Under the pieces are notes generated by a model, which had not been told where the DNA came from, searched no databases, and saw only the letters and a list, made by a program, of their open reading frames with translations. Made by a program: the position numbers and the translations under genes. This document shows positions 1 through 8,055 of a stretch of 64,000 nt of DNA, in pieces. Source of the DNA: an uncultured Atopobium sp. Lineage in GTDB: Bacteria; Actinomycetota; Coriobacteriia; Coriobacteriales; Atopobiaceae. The first letter of the stretch is position 1, and each line of letters begins with the position of its first letter. Where the stretch lies: assembly GCA_916715765.1 (NCBI GenBank), contig CAKAPG010000003.1, positions 1 to 64,000 of the forward strand, written 5' to 3'.

Positions 1-90
1 ATGTATACGTCTTTTTGACAGATTATCTGACTTAAGTGTGTTTTGAACTGCCTCCCATTTCTCGTGTCCAAGAAATGGGAGGCAGTTCAC
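1..90. repeat. Interspersed repeat with long hairpin, copy 1
   Basis: This 90-bp block recurs at 48419-48508 with three differences. Its second half is a perfect 18-bp inverted repeat (arms about 46-63 and 72-89) around an 8-nt loop. The hairpin core starts TGAACTG and ends CAGTTCA. A third hairpin copy without the upstream 45 bp lies at 48041-48096. The window begins inside or at the edge of the element, so its left boundary is unknown. Confidence 0.85.
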
Positions 91-129
91 TGCGGGCTGG
101 ATGGGTTTCTCGCCCTGGATTTGATACAG

Positions 130-165
130 AAAAAGACGTGAGAGTTTGCCTCTCACGTCTTTCTT
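130..165 (-). terminator. Intrinsic terminator of the M18 aminopeptidase gene
   Basis: A 12-bp stem (AAAGACGTGAGA at 132-143 with TCTCACGTCTTT at 151-162) is followed on the minus strand by a T-rich run. It lies about 60 bp past the stop codon of the aminopeptidase gene. Confidence 0.75.
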
Positions 166-219
166 GTTAGCTCGATTTGCGCGCGGAATTTGTGTACGCC
201 GCTAATATGCGCAGCTTAA

Positions 220-1641
220 TTACTCGCTGAACTCAAGGAATGCACGGTAACCGCGATATGCCTCAAAGATGTCGGCCTTGTTTGCAATCTCCCAAGGTGC
301 GTGCATGGAGAGAACAGGAACGCCGCAGTCGATGACGTGCATGCCGTATTTTGCCAGCATGTATGCGATAGTTCCGCCACCACCAGCGTCAACGCGACCA
401 AGCTCAGCGGTCTGGAATTGAACGCCGGCGTTGTCCATAATGCGACGAATCAAAGCAACGTACTCGGCATCAGCGTCGTTGGAGCCAAACTTGCCGCCAC
501 TACCAGTGAACTTGTTGAATGCAAGGCCGTGGCCCATGATAGCGGAGTTCTTGATTTCAAAGCTGCCCGTAAAGCTAGGGTCATAACCAGCAGAAACGTC
601 GCTGGAGAGCATGTAGGAGTTGGCCATGCAGCGGCGTAGGGAAAGTGGAGACTCAAAACCAGCAAGTGCCAGGACCTCTGCCATGATGTTCTCAAAGAAG
701 AGGGAGTTCATGCCAGTAGCGCCAACAGAGCCAATCTCTTCCTTGTCGGTCAGGATGGTGACCGAGGTACGAGCAGGAGTGTCGCACTCAAGCTGTGCAA
801 TCAGGGAAGGGTAGGAGCAGCTGCGGTCGTCGTGACCGTAGCCCAAGATCATGGAGCGGTCAAAGCCCATATCGCGAGCAGGTCCTGCAGGAACAATCTC
901 AAGCTCAGCGGAGAGAAGGTCTGCCTCCTCGATGCCGTAGAGGTCCTTCAAGATGTTGATGACGTTAGCCTTAACAGCTTCCTTTGGCTCATCTCCCTCT
1001 GCATCAGCGGGTTTCTCGCCATTCTGGCCCCAAACAAGTGGACGGTTGCCAATAATAAGGTCGAGCATCTCGCCCTCGATAACCTTGGAAGCGGTCTTTC
1101 CAAGCTGCTCAGCGCTCAAGTGGATGAGAAGGTCGGAGATGCAGAAAACAGGATCGGTTGGATCCTCACCAACGCAAACGTTTACGACGCTACCGTCTTT
1201 AAGTGCAAGAACGCCGTGAATTGCCAGAGGAATGGTGACCCACTGGTACTTCTTGACGCCGCCGTAGTAGTGGGTGTCAAAGGTTGCCAGCTCGTTGCGC
1301 TCCTCAAGAGGATTCTGCTTGACATCCAGGCGAGGGGAGTCGATGTGAGCTCCAAGGATGTTTAGGCCCTCTTCCAGGGATTTGGTGCCAATCTGGACAA
1401 AGATGACGGACTTGCCGCGAATGTCTGCGTAGACTTTGTCGCCAGCTTTGAGGGTTTTACCTGTAGCGATGGCGTCAGAAAGCTTGATATAACCTGCTGC
1501 CTCGGCAAGTTTGATGGCGCTTGCGGCGCACTCGCGCTCAGTCTTGTTCTCGGAGATAAAGTTTCTGTAGCCCTCGGTAAACGACTGGAGCTTCTCCAGG
1601 TCCTCCGAGGTGTACTTTTTCCATGCGTTTGTGGTTTCCAT
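220..1641 (-). CDS. M18 family aminopeptidase
   Basis: Cytosolic dinuclear-zinc aminopeptidase that removes N-terminal residues from peptides. Family signatures are present in order: GAHIDSPRLD (His-x-Asp metal site, about residue 100), GYGHDDRS (bridging Asp), DKEEIGSVGATG (catalytic and metal Glu), SSDVSAGYD, and MHAPWEIANK near the C-terminus (metal His). The length of 473 residues fits the family. The start at 1641 is preferred over an ATG two codons upstream because AGGA sits at the right distance before it. It is a monocistronic minus-strand gene ending in a terminator at 130-165. The specific substrate cannot be read from the sequence. Confidence 0.93.
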   Translation of the reverse strand: METTNAWKKYTSEDLEKLQSFTEGYRNFISENKTERECAASAIKLAEAAGYIKLSDAIATGKTLKAGDKVYADIRGKSVIFVQIGTKSLEEGLNILGAHIDSPRLDVKQNPLEERNELATFDTHYYGGVKKYQWVTIPLAIHGVLALKDGSVVNVCVGEDPTDPVFCISDLLIHLSAEQLGKTASKVIEGEMLDLIIGNRPLVWGQNGEKPADAEGDEPKEAVKANVINILKDLYGIEEADLLSAELEIVPAGPARDMGFDRSMILGYGHDDRSCSYPSLIAQLECDTPARTSVTILTDKEEIGSVGATGMNSLFFENIMAEVLALAGFESPLSLRRCMANSYMLSSDVSAGYDPSFTGSFEIKNSAIMGHGLAFNKFTGSGGKFGSNDADAEYVALIRRIMDNAGVQFQTAELGRVDAGGGGTIAYMLAKYGMHVIDCGVPVLSMHAPWEIANKADIFEAYRGYRAFLEFSE

Positions 1642-1695
1642 ACCCATCCTTTCTGTAGCAAGCTCACTGAGAGCTGCTGCTTGTTATTGCTGTTA

Positions 1696-1800
1696 GGTGC
1701 GTTGCAGTGGCCGCGAAGGCGGCTGCTGCGCCGGCGGCTGCTGCGCGGCGGCAACCGCCGCGCCGGTAGCTGCCGGGCTGACGGCTGTCACGACCGCGGC
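1696..1800 (-). other. GC-rich in-frame tail beyond a stop codon, with a 9-bp hairpin
   Basis: Directly after the TAA of the Ser-rich membrane protein gene, the same frame stays open for 35 codons to a second TAA (1693-1695). The tail would be Ala/Pro/Gln-rich (for example AAAQQPPAQQPPSRP). It is about three-quarters G+C by eye, far above its neighbours, with G or C in most third positions. It contains the hairpin GCGCGGCGG-caa-CCGCCGCGC at 1743-1763. It may be a coding remnant cut off by a nonsense mutation, a readthrough extension or a foreign patch. Confidence 0.5.
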
Positions 1801-2742
1801 TTAGTTGCCTCCGTTGGAGCTGTTTGAGCCAGAACCGTTAGACCCGCTGTTGTTACCGCTGTTGGAGCCAGAGTTCTGATTGGAACCAGAATTGCTGCTT
1901 GAGCTACCTGTTCCAGAGTTGTTGCTGGAAGAGTTGTTCTCCGATGAGTTACTTGAGCTGCTAGAGTCGCTAGTCTTTTCCGAACTAGACGAGCTGTCGG
2001 AGCTGGTGGTCTCTGATTTCTTGGAGTCAGTGCTCTCCGAAGAGGAATCCTTGGAATCAGTGGATTTGCTTGACTCGTCGGTTTTCTCGCTAGAAGAGCT
2101 GGAGTCGTTCTTCTTATCCGCTGAATTGCTGGTATCCGCAGTTTTTTCTGTCACAACTGGGGTGGTGCTGACCTTTGGCCCAAGACCGGATCCGTCGGTG
2201 ATATAGCTGAGGAACATGGCGTAAAGAATGACGGCAGAAATGGTAAAGATAATCGAAATAATGGTTACGATAGTCAGCGCTCTTACACGCTTGCGCGACA
2301 ACTTTGGCGCGCGATTTACCTGCGACGATTGTCCCGCGGTAGAAGCGGCGTTGGAGTAGTAATCGCGAGAAGGTGCGTATTGGGGTTGAGGCATGTACTG
2401 CGTGCCCTCGAGCGTGTTCTGATTGCTGTCAGAATATGTCTGCTGGTTGTAGTCATCGTTGTCGCTGCTACGGAACTTGTGTGTGGAGCGCCTGATAACG
2501 TTCTGGTAAATCTGCGAAGCAAGCGCCGACGCAGCAGCACCAACAGCCACGCCGATGATTGAACCAGCAATACCAATCTGGTTTGACAACACAAATGCGG
2601 TTACCGCAGCAAGCGACGTTGCCAAAATTTGGGTAATCGAGACGTCCTTCAGAAGGCCGGGCTTCTCGTCCGCCGCGTCATCTGTAGGTTGAGCGGGCGA
2701 AGCAAGTCGAGTTTTGTCTGCATCAAAGTGCTTATAGCTCAC
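1801..2742 (-). CDS. Two-TM membrane protein with Ser-rich C-terminal tail
   Basis: Function not recognised. The 313-residue protein has a short acidic cytoplasmic N-terminus, a hydrophobic Ala/Gly-rich segment at about residues 33-72, a Gln/Tyr/Asn-rich middle linker, a second strong membrane segment at about 154-178, then about 130 residues of Ser/Asn/Gly/Asp/Lys low-complexity sequence that would lie outside the membrane. The start is GTG with AAAGGAG 6-7 nt upstream. The tail resembles the wall-spanning stalks of Gram-positive surface proteins, but no LPxTG motif or binding domain is visible. The stop codon is followed in frame by a GC-rich open tail (1696-1800). Confidence 0.8.
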   Translation of the reverse strand: MSYKHFDADKTRLASPAQPTDDAADEKPGLLKDVSITQILATSLAAVTAFVLSNQIGIAGSIIGVAVGAAASALASQIYQNVIRRSTHKFRSSDNDDYNQQTYSDSNQNTLEGTQYMPQPQYAPSRDYYSNAASTAGQSSQVNRAPKLSRKRVRALTIVTIISIIFTISAVILYAMFLSYITDGSGLGPKVSTTPVVTEKTADTSNSADKKNDSSSSSEKTDESSKSTDSKDSSSESTDSKKSETTSSDSSSSSEKTSDSSSSSNSSENNSSSNNSGTGSSSSNSGSNQNSGSNSGNNSGSNGSGSNSSNGGN

Positions 2743-2824
2743 AAGATGCTCCTTTCTTCGAACTGATAGCCTACCTCATTTTTGTGAAGATGTAATGTTT
2801 CGTCGCTAAATCGCAACATCAGTT

Positions 2825-2850
2825 GGCGAGAAACCCGTCGGGTTTCTCGC
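2825..2850. repeat. Hairpin built from an inverted pair of the TTCTCGC word
   Basis: GCGAGAAACCC (2826-2836) and GGGTTTCTCGC (2840-2850) form a perfect 11-bp stem with a 3-nt loop between two divergent genes. One arm is a full copy of the dispersed word GGCGAGAA. There is no strong T-run, so a terminator role is uncertain. Confidence 0.8.
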
Positions 2851-2937
2851 GGTGTTTTGTTAAAAACGACCCTATCAAAGGTGATGAAACAAGGTATCAT
2901 TTATATGTATCAGTTTTCCGTCAAACGGAGGTTTAGC

Positions 2938-3810
2938 ATGCTTGTAAGCGCAAAAGCCATGCTCCAGAGTGCCGAGAAGGGTCACTATGGCATCGGCGCA
3001 TTCAACGAGAACAACCTTGAGTGGACCGCAGCAATCCTTGATGCAGCAGAAGAGCTTCAGTCTCCTGTCATCATTCAGTGCACCAGCGGCGCAGCAAAGT
3101 GGCAGGTAAGCTACCGCGTTGTTGCAGATATGGTTCGTCGTCTTGTTGAGGACAAGAACATCACTGTTCCAGTTGCTCTCCACCTTGACCACGGTTCATA
3201 CGAGGATGCATTCAAGTGCATCGAGGCTGGATTCACTTCCATCATGTATGACGGTTCTCACGAGCCTGATTTTGAGACCAACCTTAAGCGCACCGAAGAG
3301 GTCGTAAAGGCAGCTCACGCAAAGGGTATTTCTGTTGAGGCTGAGGTCGGCGGCATCGGCGGCACCGAGGACGGCGTTACCGCTAAGGGTGAGCTTGCTG
3401 ATCCTGAGCAGTGCGCAAAGATTGCTGACCTGGGCGTTGACTTCCTTGCATGCGGTATCGGCAACATTCACGGCATCTACCCAGCTAACTGGGAGGGCCT
3501 CTCCTTCGATCAGCTCAAGGCTATCAAGGAGCGCGTCGGTGATCTTCCACTTGTTCTCCACGGTGGTACCGGCATTCCTGTAGAGCAGGTTCAGAAGGCT
3601 ATCTCTATGGGCATCTCCAAGATCAACGTTAACACCGACCTTCAGCTTGTCTTTGCTGAGGCAACTAAGAAGTACGTCGAGGCTGGCCTTGTTGACAACG
3701 GCAAGGGCTACGATCCTCGTAAGCTCCTGAAGCCTGGTCGTGAGGCAATCGTCGAGCGCACCAAGGAGCTCATCCGCGAGTTTGGTTCCGACGGTAAGGC
3801 TTGGAACTAA
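2938..3810 (+). CDS. fba: Class II fructose-1,6-bisphosphate aldolase
   Basis: Zinc-dependent glycolytic aldolase that cleaves fructose-1,6-bisphosphate to DHAP and glyceraldehyde-3-phosphate. Zinc and catalytic motifs are visible: LHLDHGS, VEAEVGGIGG, GNIHGIYPANW and LHGGTGIP, then INVNTDLQ for phosphate binding. The 290-residue product matches short class II enzymes of the FbaA/GatY type. ATG 2938 is chosen over an in-frame upstream start because ACGGAGG lies 6 nt before it. The gene is monocistronic and ends in a strong terminator at 3887-3919. A tagatose-bisphosphate aldolase role is possible, but no tagatose genes are nearby. Confidence 0.92.
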   Translation: MLVSAKAMLQSAEKGHYGIGAFNENNLEWTAAILDAAEELQSPVIIQCTSGAAKWQVSYRVVADMVRRLVEDKNITVPVALHLDHGSYEDAFKCIEAGFTSIMYDGSHEPDFETNLKRTEEVVKAAHAKGISVEAEVGGIGGTEDGVTAKGELADPEQCAKIADLGVDFLACGIGNIHGIYPANWEGLSFDQLKAIKERVGDLPLVLHGGTGIPVEQVQKAISMGISKINVNTDLQLVFAEATKKYVEAGLVDNGKGYDPRKLLKPGREAIVERTKELIREFGSDGKAWN

Positions 3811-3886
3811 CCGCAGCATACGCTGAGCGCGGGCGTCGATGCGATGCGCGCGATGCGACGGCGCGTTCTTGCTGCTAGTTAAAGCA

Positions 3887-3919
3887 ACGGACCTGGATTT
3901 TCTCCAGGTCCGTTTTTTT
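3887..3919 (+). terminator. Intrinsic terminator of fba
   Basis: A perfect 11-bp stem (ACGGACCTGGA / TCCAGGTCCGT) with a 5-nt loop is followed by seven T residues. Confidence 0.9.
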
Positions 3920-3993
3920 GTTGGGCGCAGTATGCGCGAAAGACGCGCACTTAGCACGCCCTTCTCGCGAGAGGCGGTTGATGCGTTTGATGT

Positions 3994-4117
3994 GAGCCTG
4001 AATTTCTCGCCAAGTCTGAACGATTTGCCGGATTTTCTCACCATGTCTGAGTAATTTGCCTGTTTTTCTCGCCTTATCTGAGTGATTTTGTTCAGACTTG
4101 TTAAACATTTCAGGCTC
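3994..4117. repeat. Left inverted repeat of the AT-rich island (124 bp)
   Basis: The block is bounded by GAGCCTGA and TCAGGCTC. It contains three diverged units of about 31 bp, of the form TTCTCACCATGTCTGAGT plus AATTTGCC. Its reverse complement recurs at 5564-5687 with the same length and about 82% identity by hand alignment. Two units contain exact TTCTCGCC words (4004-4011, 4066-4073). Outside both repeats lies a related direct sequence of about 25 bp ending CCTTCTCGCGAGA (left about 3943-3972, right about 5694-5726). Confidence 0.85.
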
Positions 4118-4434
4118 AGTTTCATGAAAGAGAAGTGCGCAAGCCGCTTGGTCAAGTTCGCATTTCGGACTAGCGTCAATTAACATGTAATACTCATTTG
4201 CGTCATGCAGTATGGAGAAGAATACTCATTTAAATATGGAATTCTAATTTTGTCACTTATTTGTCACGAAATTGAGAAAATACATTTATTTAGCGGTCTA
4301 ATCTTTGTAGCAGGACTTTTATAAGATGATATTTTAAGGTGTTTTTAATCTATCTGCGGAAATAAGGTATTAATCAAATATTCGTAGGTTTTTTGTTGTT
4401 TTGCTTATTTGACTTTTAGAAATACTATTCCCAT
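4118..4434. other. AT-rich gap upstream of the nuclease-like gene, with a promoter
   Basis: About 317 bp of markedly AT-rich sequence with no credible ORF. At its end lies a promoter: TTGCTT (4401-4406), 16 bp, TACTAT (4423-4428). The ATG at 4435 is 6 nt past the -10 hexamer, so the transcript should begin at or next to the start codon. Confidence 0.55.
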
Positions 4435-5478
4435 ATGGAATATTACCTTTCACATACATCTGCTCTACAAATTTATCGTGCTTTGCGAACACGGAGACAC
4501 GAACTCTTAACTCATGGATTTAATGAGTATCTAAATAAGTTCAATTTAGATGCTAGACAATTATTGACCAAAGATGATATTCCTTATCGTGATTTGGTTA
4601 GAGCTATTAATGACGAGTTGCTAGTAGATTATGGTATTGAACTTAAAAATCCAGTTGAAATTACTGTGAGCAATAAAAAGAATTCCTGTGCTTATGAAGG
4701 AATTCATTTTCATGTTGATACATGTGCTTCGCTTAACTCTGTAATAAAACTGAATATAAGCAGCTTTTCAGTTTTAATTTCATCTCCATTCGAATTGCTG
4801 TTTCAAATGGCTTCTAAATTGAGTCTGTTAGAACTAGTGCTCCTCATTTCAGAATTCCAAGGACGTTTTGTTATTGATGCGTCAACAGGAGAATTGCAGT
4901 CAAATTGGTATTCACCTCTTTTCAAAAAGTCAGAATTACTTGCATATCTCAGCAAAAAGAAAGGTGCTAGATCTTTTAGAAAAGTAAAGGCTGCGGCAGA
5001 TTTGTCTGTTGAAAATGCAGCTTCCCCGATGGAGGTTAAACTTGCACTTCGAACTTTAATGCCAGTGTATAAAGGTGGATATGCTATTCCATGCGTTGAG
5101 TTAAACAAAGAATTTGAGATACAAAACATGTCAGGTATCAAATCTCAAAAGAAAAATCGTGCAATCGATCTACTTCTGTCCAGCGGTGTATCAAATGCAC
5201 GAGGTACTCAAAATGTAGCACTTGAATATAATGGATCTGTTCATGAATCGATTGAGATTGCAGGTAGAGACTACAAACGAAGTAATGAGCTTTTAGCTGC
5301 TGGCATAGAAGAGTTTGTAATTAGCAAAAATGAATATGACGACATTGTTTTTATGGACAATCTATTTACATTCATTCGCTCAAGGTTAAATTTATCGAGA
5401 AGACATACATCTTTAAAACAAAGGCAAATTGAAAGAGAGAAAAGAATTAAATTGTGGAAGGAGCTGGAAAAGATTTAG
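4435..5478 (+). CDS. Putative PD-(D/E)XK-fold nuclease-like protein in an inverted-repeat island
   Basis: A 347-residue protein without an assigned function. The C-terminal third follows the Vsr/DUF559-like nuclease pattern: SPMEVKLALRTL (helix with Glu), GGYAIP, KNRAIDLLLS (Asp), VALEYNGSVHES (Glu in the ExN/K position), then a basic helix with RDYKRSNELLAAGIEEFVI. The first 200 residues include SSPFELLFQMASKL, which resembles AbiEi-type antitoxin regions. From memory, this architecture recurs as multicopy hypothetical proteins in Coriobacteriia; I could not check this. Codon use is AT-rich, unlike its neighbours. No Shine-Dalgarno is visible, and the promoter suggests a leaderless mRNA. Flanking 124-bp inverted repeats suggest acquisition as a unit. 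Nuclease activity is inferred from pattern only. Confidence 0.7.
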   Translation: MEYYLSHTSALQIYRALRTRRHELLTHGFNEYLNKFNLDARQLLTKDDIPYRDLVRAINDELLVDYGIELKNPVEITVSNKKNSCAYEGIHFHVDTCASLNSVIKLNISSFSVLISSPFELLFQMASKLSLLELVLLISEFQGRFVIDASTGELQSNWYSPLFKKSELLAYLSKKKGARSFRKVKAAADLSVENAASPMEVKLALRTLMPVYKGGYAIPCVELNKEFEIQNMSGIKSQKKNRAIDLLLSSGVSNARGTQNVALEYNGSVHESIEIAGRDYKRSNELLAAGIEEFVISKNEYDDIVFMDNLFTFIRSRLNLSRRHTSLKQRQIEREKRIKLWKELEKI

Positions 5479-5507
5479 AAATACTAACTTGAATCTACGA
5501 TAAATTC

Positions 5508-5563
5508 TTCAAGCCTAGGAAATCGTTCAAGCCCTAGGAAATCGATCAAGCCCTAGGAAATCA
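5508..5563. repeat. Three tandem copies of an 18-19-bp unit
   Basis: The unit TTCAAGCCCTAGGAAATCG is repeated head to tail at 5508-5525 (one base shorter), 5526-5544 and 5545-5563, directly next to the right inverted repeat. Each unit contains the palindrome CCTAGG. Confidence 0.9.
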
Positions 5564-5687
5564 GAGCCTGAATAACTTACCAAGTCTGAGTAAAATCGCT
5601 CAGACTTGGTGAGAAAAACCGGCAAATCACTCAGACATGGTAAGAGAATCCGGCAAATCGTTCAGACATGATGTGATTTTCAGGCTC
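5564..5687. repeat. Right inverted repeat of the AT-rich island (124 bp)
   Basis: Reverse-complement partner of 3994-4117, again bounded by GAGCCTGA and TCAGGCTC, with three internal units containing GTCTGA and ATTTGCCGG in reverse. The pair encloses a single gene and no transposase. Beyond it, 5688-5798 holds the palindrome TTCTCGCGAGAA and no gene. Confidence 0.85.
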
Positions 5688-5798
5688 ACACTCGGCGCAC
5701 GTCCAGCACGTCCTTCTCGCGAGAAACCCGGTGCACTCCAAGGTCTTCTCGCTGTGCACGCCCCACCGCACACGACAATAAAAGCGCAGCTTAAATGC

Positions 5799-6242
5799 TT
5801 ACTCAGCAGTGGGATTGTCGGCGGGGGAGACGTGCATGTTGCCTTCGTTGCGGGCGATGTCCGCGAGCGTCTTGCTGTCCAGGAAACTGGAGGTCATGCG
5901 GCCAAGGTCTCGCCAGACATTGATGGTGGTGCAAGACTCCATCTGGGGGCAGAGTGTGGTGTTTGTGCAGCTCAGACAGCTGGCAGGCGCAAGATTGCCT
6001 TCGGCTGCGCGAAGAATCTCGCCCAGCGTGTAGTCCTCGGGCTTGCGCGTGAGGCGATAACCGCCGCCCTTTCCGCGCAGACTCTCGACGTATCCAGCCT
6101 TGTGCATCAGGGCAATGACCTGCTCAAGGTACTTGCGCGAGATGTTCTGGCGCTCGGAAACGTCGCCCAGCGAGACCCAGCCCTCGTGAACGGCCAGGTC
6201 AGCCATTGCGCGAAGCGCGTACATTCCCTTTGTAGAGAACAT
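5799..6242 (-). CDS. Rrf2-family regulator with IscR-like cysteines
   Basis: A 147-residue transcription factor with an N-terminal winged helix (MYALRAMADLAVHEGWV; recognition region ISRKYLEQVI; wing RGKGGGYRL). Cysteines follow the exact IscR spacing Cys-x5-Cys-x5-Cys (CTNTTLCPQMESC), with one extra Cys three residues earlier, so it probably binds an iron-sulfur cluster. It is the last gene of the suf operon, 11 bp after sufU, and probably senses cluster supply and controls suf. The start at 6242 is chosen because a longer version would add an Arg-rich stretch that reads through sufU. A conventional His fourth ligand is not evident. Confidence 0.9.
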   Translation of the reverse strand: MFSTKGMYALRAMADLAVHEGWVSLGDVSERQNISRKYLEQVIALMHKAGYVESLRGKGGGYRLTRKPEDYTLGEILRAAEGNLAPASCLSCTNTTLCPQMESCTTINVWRDLGRMTSSFLDSKTLADIARNEGNMHVSPADNPTAE

Positions 6243-6253
6243 TCCGGCCACGG

Positions 6254-6766
6254 CTACTCGCCGTCCTTGGCGCTCGCGGCGTTGGCGCTCTCGGCGCCGT
6301 CCTCGGTGGTTGACGCGCCAGCTGCGGCGGAACCGCTGTTGTGGGCCTCGAGCATCTCCTCGAGTGTGTGCCATGCCAGCTCGGCGCACTTAACGCGCGC
6401 AGGCATGTGTGCGATGTCGTGCAGAATGTTTGCGTCTTCCAGCTGGTCAAGCACAGCCTCGTCAGTTTCTTCTCCGCGAATCATGCGCCCAAAGAGTTTG
6501 CAGAGCTCAATGGCCTCTTCTGGAGTGCGGTCAATCATCAGGTCGCTCATAATGTCGGCGGACGCCTGAGAGATTGCGCATCCGCTACCCACAAAAGCAG
6601 CCTCGGCAATCTTTCCGTCCTCAATACGCACGGAAAACGTCAGCTCATCGCCACAAGAAGGGTTAACGCCCTCGTGAGAAACGGTAGGGTTGTCCATCTG
6701 ATATTTGTAATCGGGGTGAGAAACGTGGTCCATAAACTCAGCGTTATACAGGTCGTTTGCTGCCAC
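6254..6766 (-). CDS. sufU: SufU iron-sulfur scaffold / sulfur acceptor
   Basis: SufU-type protein that accepts persulfide sulfur from the desulfurase SufS. The three zinc/sulfur cysteines lie in NPSCGDEL (about residue 38), GSGCAISQAS (about 63) and ARVKCAELAW (about 126); the Asp after the first Cys is present. At 170 residues it is about 20 longer than usual because of an Ala/Ser/Asp/Glu-rich C-terminal tail encoded by GC-rich DNA. The start is GTG with AAGGAG upstream, 17 bp after sufS. The typical SufU insertion relative to IscU is present. Confidence 0.94.
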   Translation of the reverse strand: MAANDLYNAEFMDHVSHPDYKYQMDNPTVSHEGVNPSCGDELTFSVRIEDGKIAEAAFVGSGCAISQASADIMSDLMIDRTPEEAIELCKLFGRMIRGEETDEAVLDQLEDANILHDIAHMPARVKCAELAWHTLEEMLEAHNSGSAAAGASTTEDGAESANAASAKDGE

Positions 6767-6783
6767 TTATTTCAACTCCTTGT

Positions 6784-8055
6784 TTATTTGCTGCTGACCG
6801 CGCTGCCAAAGATCTTCCATACCTGGTTAAGACCCTCGATTAGCTGGTCAATATCGTGTTTATCGTTGTAGAACGCAACGGATGCGCGGCAGGTGCTGGA
6901 CTCGTGCAGCTCAATCAAAAGCGGCTCGGCACAGTGATGACCAGCGCGAATGCAAACGTTGTTCATGTCCAGGATGCTCGAGACGTCGTGTGGATGAACG
7001 CCGCGCACGTTAAACGCCACAGCGCCCACGTGGTTCTGTCCCAGCTTAGAGCCTACGATGTCAACAAAGTCCAGCGTGCACAGTTGCTGCACCAAGTACC
7101 TGGCGAGAAGTTCTTCTCGCTTCTCGATCTTTGCCATGTCCAAGCCGTTGAGGTATTCGACAGCAACACCGGTAGCATAGATACCTGCAGCGTCCTGCGT
7201 ACCTGCCTCGAACTTCTCGGGAACGGGAGCCCAAACGGCGCTGGTCTCGGTGACGGAATCAATCATCTCACCGCCGGTAAGGAATGGCGGCATGGCATCA
7301 AGCAGCTCAGAGCGGCCCCAAAGCACACCAATGCCCATAGGTCCGCACATCTTGTGTGCCGAGAAAGCCAATAGGTCGCAGTCAAGATCGTGCACGTCAA
7401 TAGGGATGTGAGGTGCAGACTGAGCGGCGTCGACTACCATGTAAGCACCCACAGTGTGACCGCGCTTAGCAATGGCCTTGATGTCATTACGGGTGCCCAG
7501 CACGTTGGAGACGTGTGTGACGGACACAATCTTTGCTCGCTCGGTGATCTTTGATGCAATCTCTTCAGGCGTAATCTGATACTGCGAGTTCATGCGCAGG
7601 TACACCAGGTTTGCACCGGTAGCCTTGCAAATCTGCTGCCAAGGGATGATGTTAGAGTGGTGCTCCATGATGGAAATGACCACGTCATCGCCTGGTTTAA
7701 GCGCATAGCGACCAAGGCTTGAAGCAACCAGATTAAGCGCCTCAGAAGTGTTGCGCGTAAAGATAATCTGACGGTCTTCTGGCTTGCCGTTTTTATCGAC
7801 AGCGCCAATGAACTTTGCAATCGAAGCGCGAGCACCCTCGATAGCTGCGGTTGCTTCCACACTCCAACGATACAGTCCGCGTAGGGCGTTTGCGTTCATG
7901 GTCTCGTAGAAGCGCGACTGCGCCTCAATAACCTCGCGTGGACGCTGAGAAGTAGCAGCACTGTCCAAGTACGCTACCTCGGGATTTGCTGCCAGAAGTG
8001 GAAAATCTGCCTTGTAAGGATTATCGGTAATCTGAGCAACTTCTGCGTCGGTCAT
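6784..8055 (-). CDS. sufS: Cysteine desulfurase SufS
   Basis: PLP-dependent group II cysteine desulfurase (423 aa) that releases sulfur from cysteine for cluster assembly. Visible sites are EHHSNIIPW (His stacking on PLP), VVDAAQSAPH (Asp), FSAHKMCGPMGIGVLWG (Schiff-base Lys) and RAGHHCAEPLL (persulfide Cys). Its start overlaps the sufD stop in TAATG, which indicates translational coupling. It is followed by its partner sufU. Confidence 0.96.
   Translation of the reverse strand: MTDAEVAQITDNPYKADFPLLAANPEVAYLDSAATSQRPREVIEAQSRFYETMNANALRGLYRWSVEATAAIEGARASIAKFIGAVDKNGKPEDRQIIFTRNTSEALNLVASSLGRYALKPGDDVVISIMEHHSNIIPWQQICKATGANLVYLRMNSQYQITPEEIASKITERAKIVSVTHVSNVLGTRNDIKAIAKRGHTVGAYMVVDAAQSAPHIPIDVHDLDCDLLAFSAHKMCGPMGIGVLWGRSELLDAMPPFLTGGEMIDSVTETSAVWAPVPEKFEAGTQDAAGIYATGVAVEYLNGLDMAKIEKREELLARYLVQQLCTLDFVDIVGSKLGQNHVGAVAFNVRGVHPHDVSSILDMNNVCIRAGHHCAEPLLIELHESSTCRASVAFYNDKHDIDQLIEGLNQVWKIFGSAVSSK

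Noticed and set aside
3196..4179. 327-codon minus-strand frame over fba and the left inverted repeat
   Set aside because: Covers fba, its terminator and repeat DNA; no SD or domain.
3994..5687. Possible CRISPR array from repeated units of about 31 bp
   Set aside because: Only three diverged, directly adjacent units per side without unique spacers, and no cas gene.
6243..6389. N-terminal extension of the Rrf2 regulator (49 residues)
   Set aside because: Arg-rich, overlaps the end of sufU, and the family begins at the Met at 6242.
5637..6569. 310-codon plus-strand frame opposite the Rrf2 and sufU genes
   Set aside because: Opposes two genes with strong family support; Ala/Ser-rich shadow.
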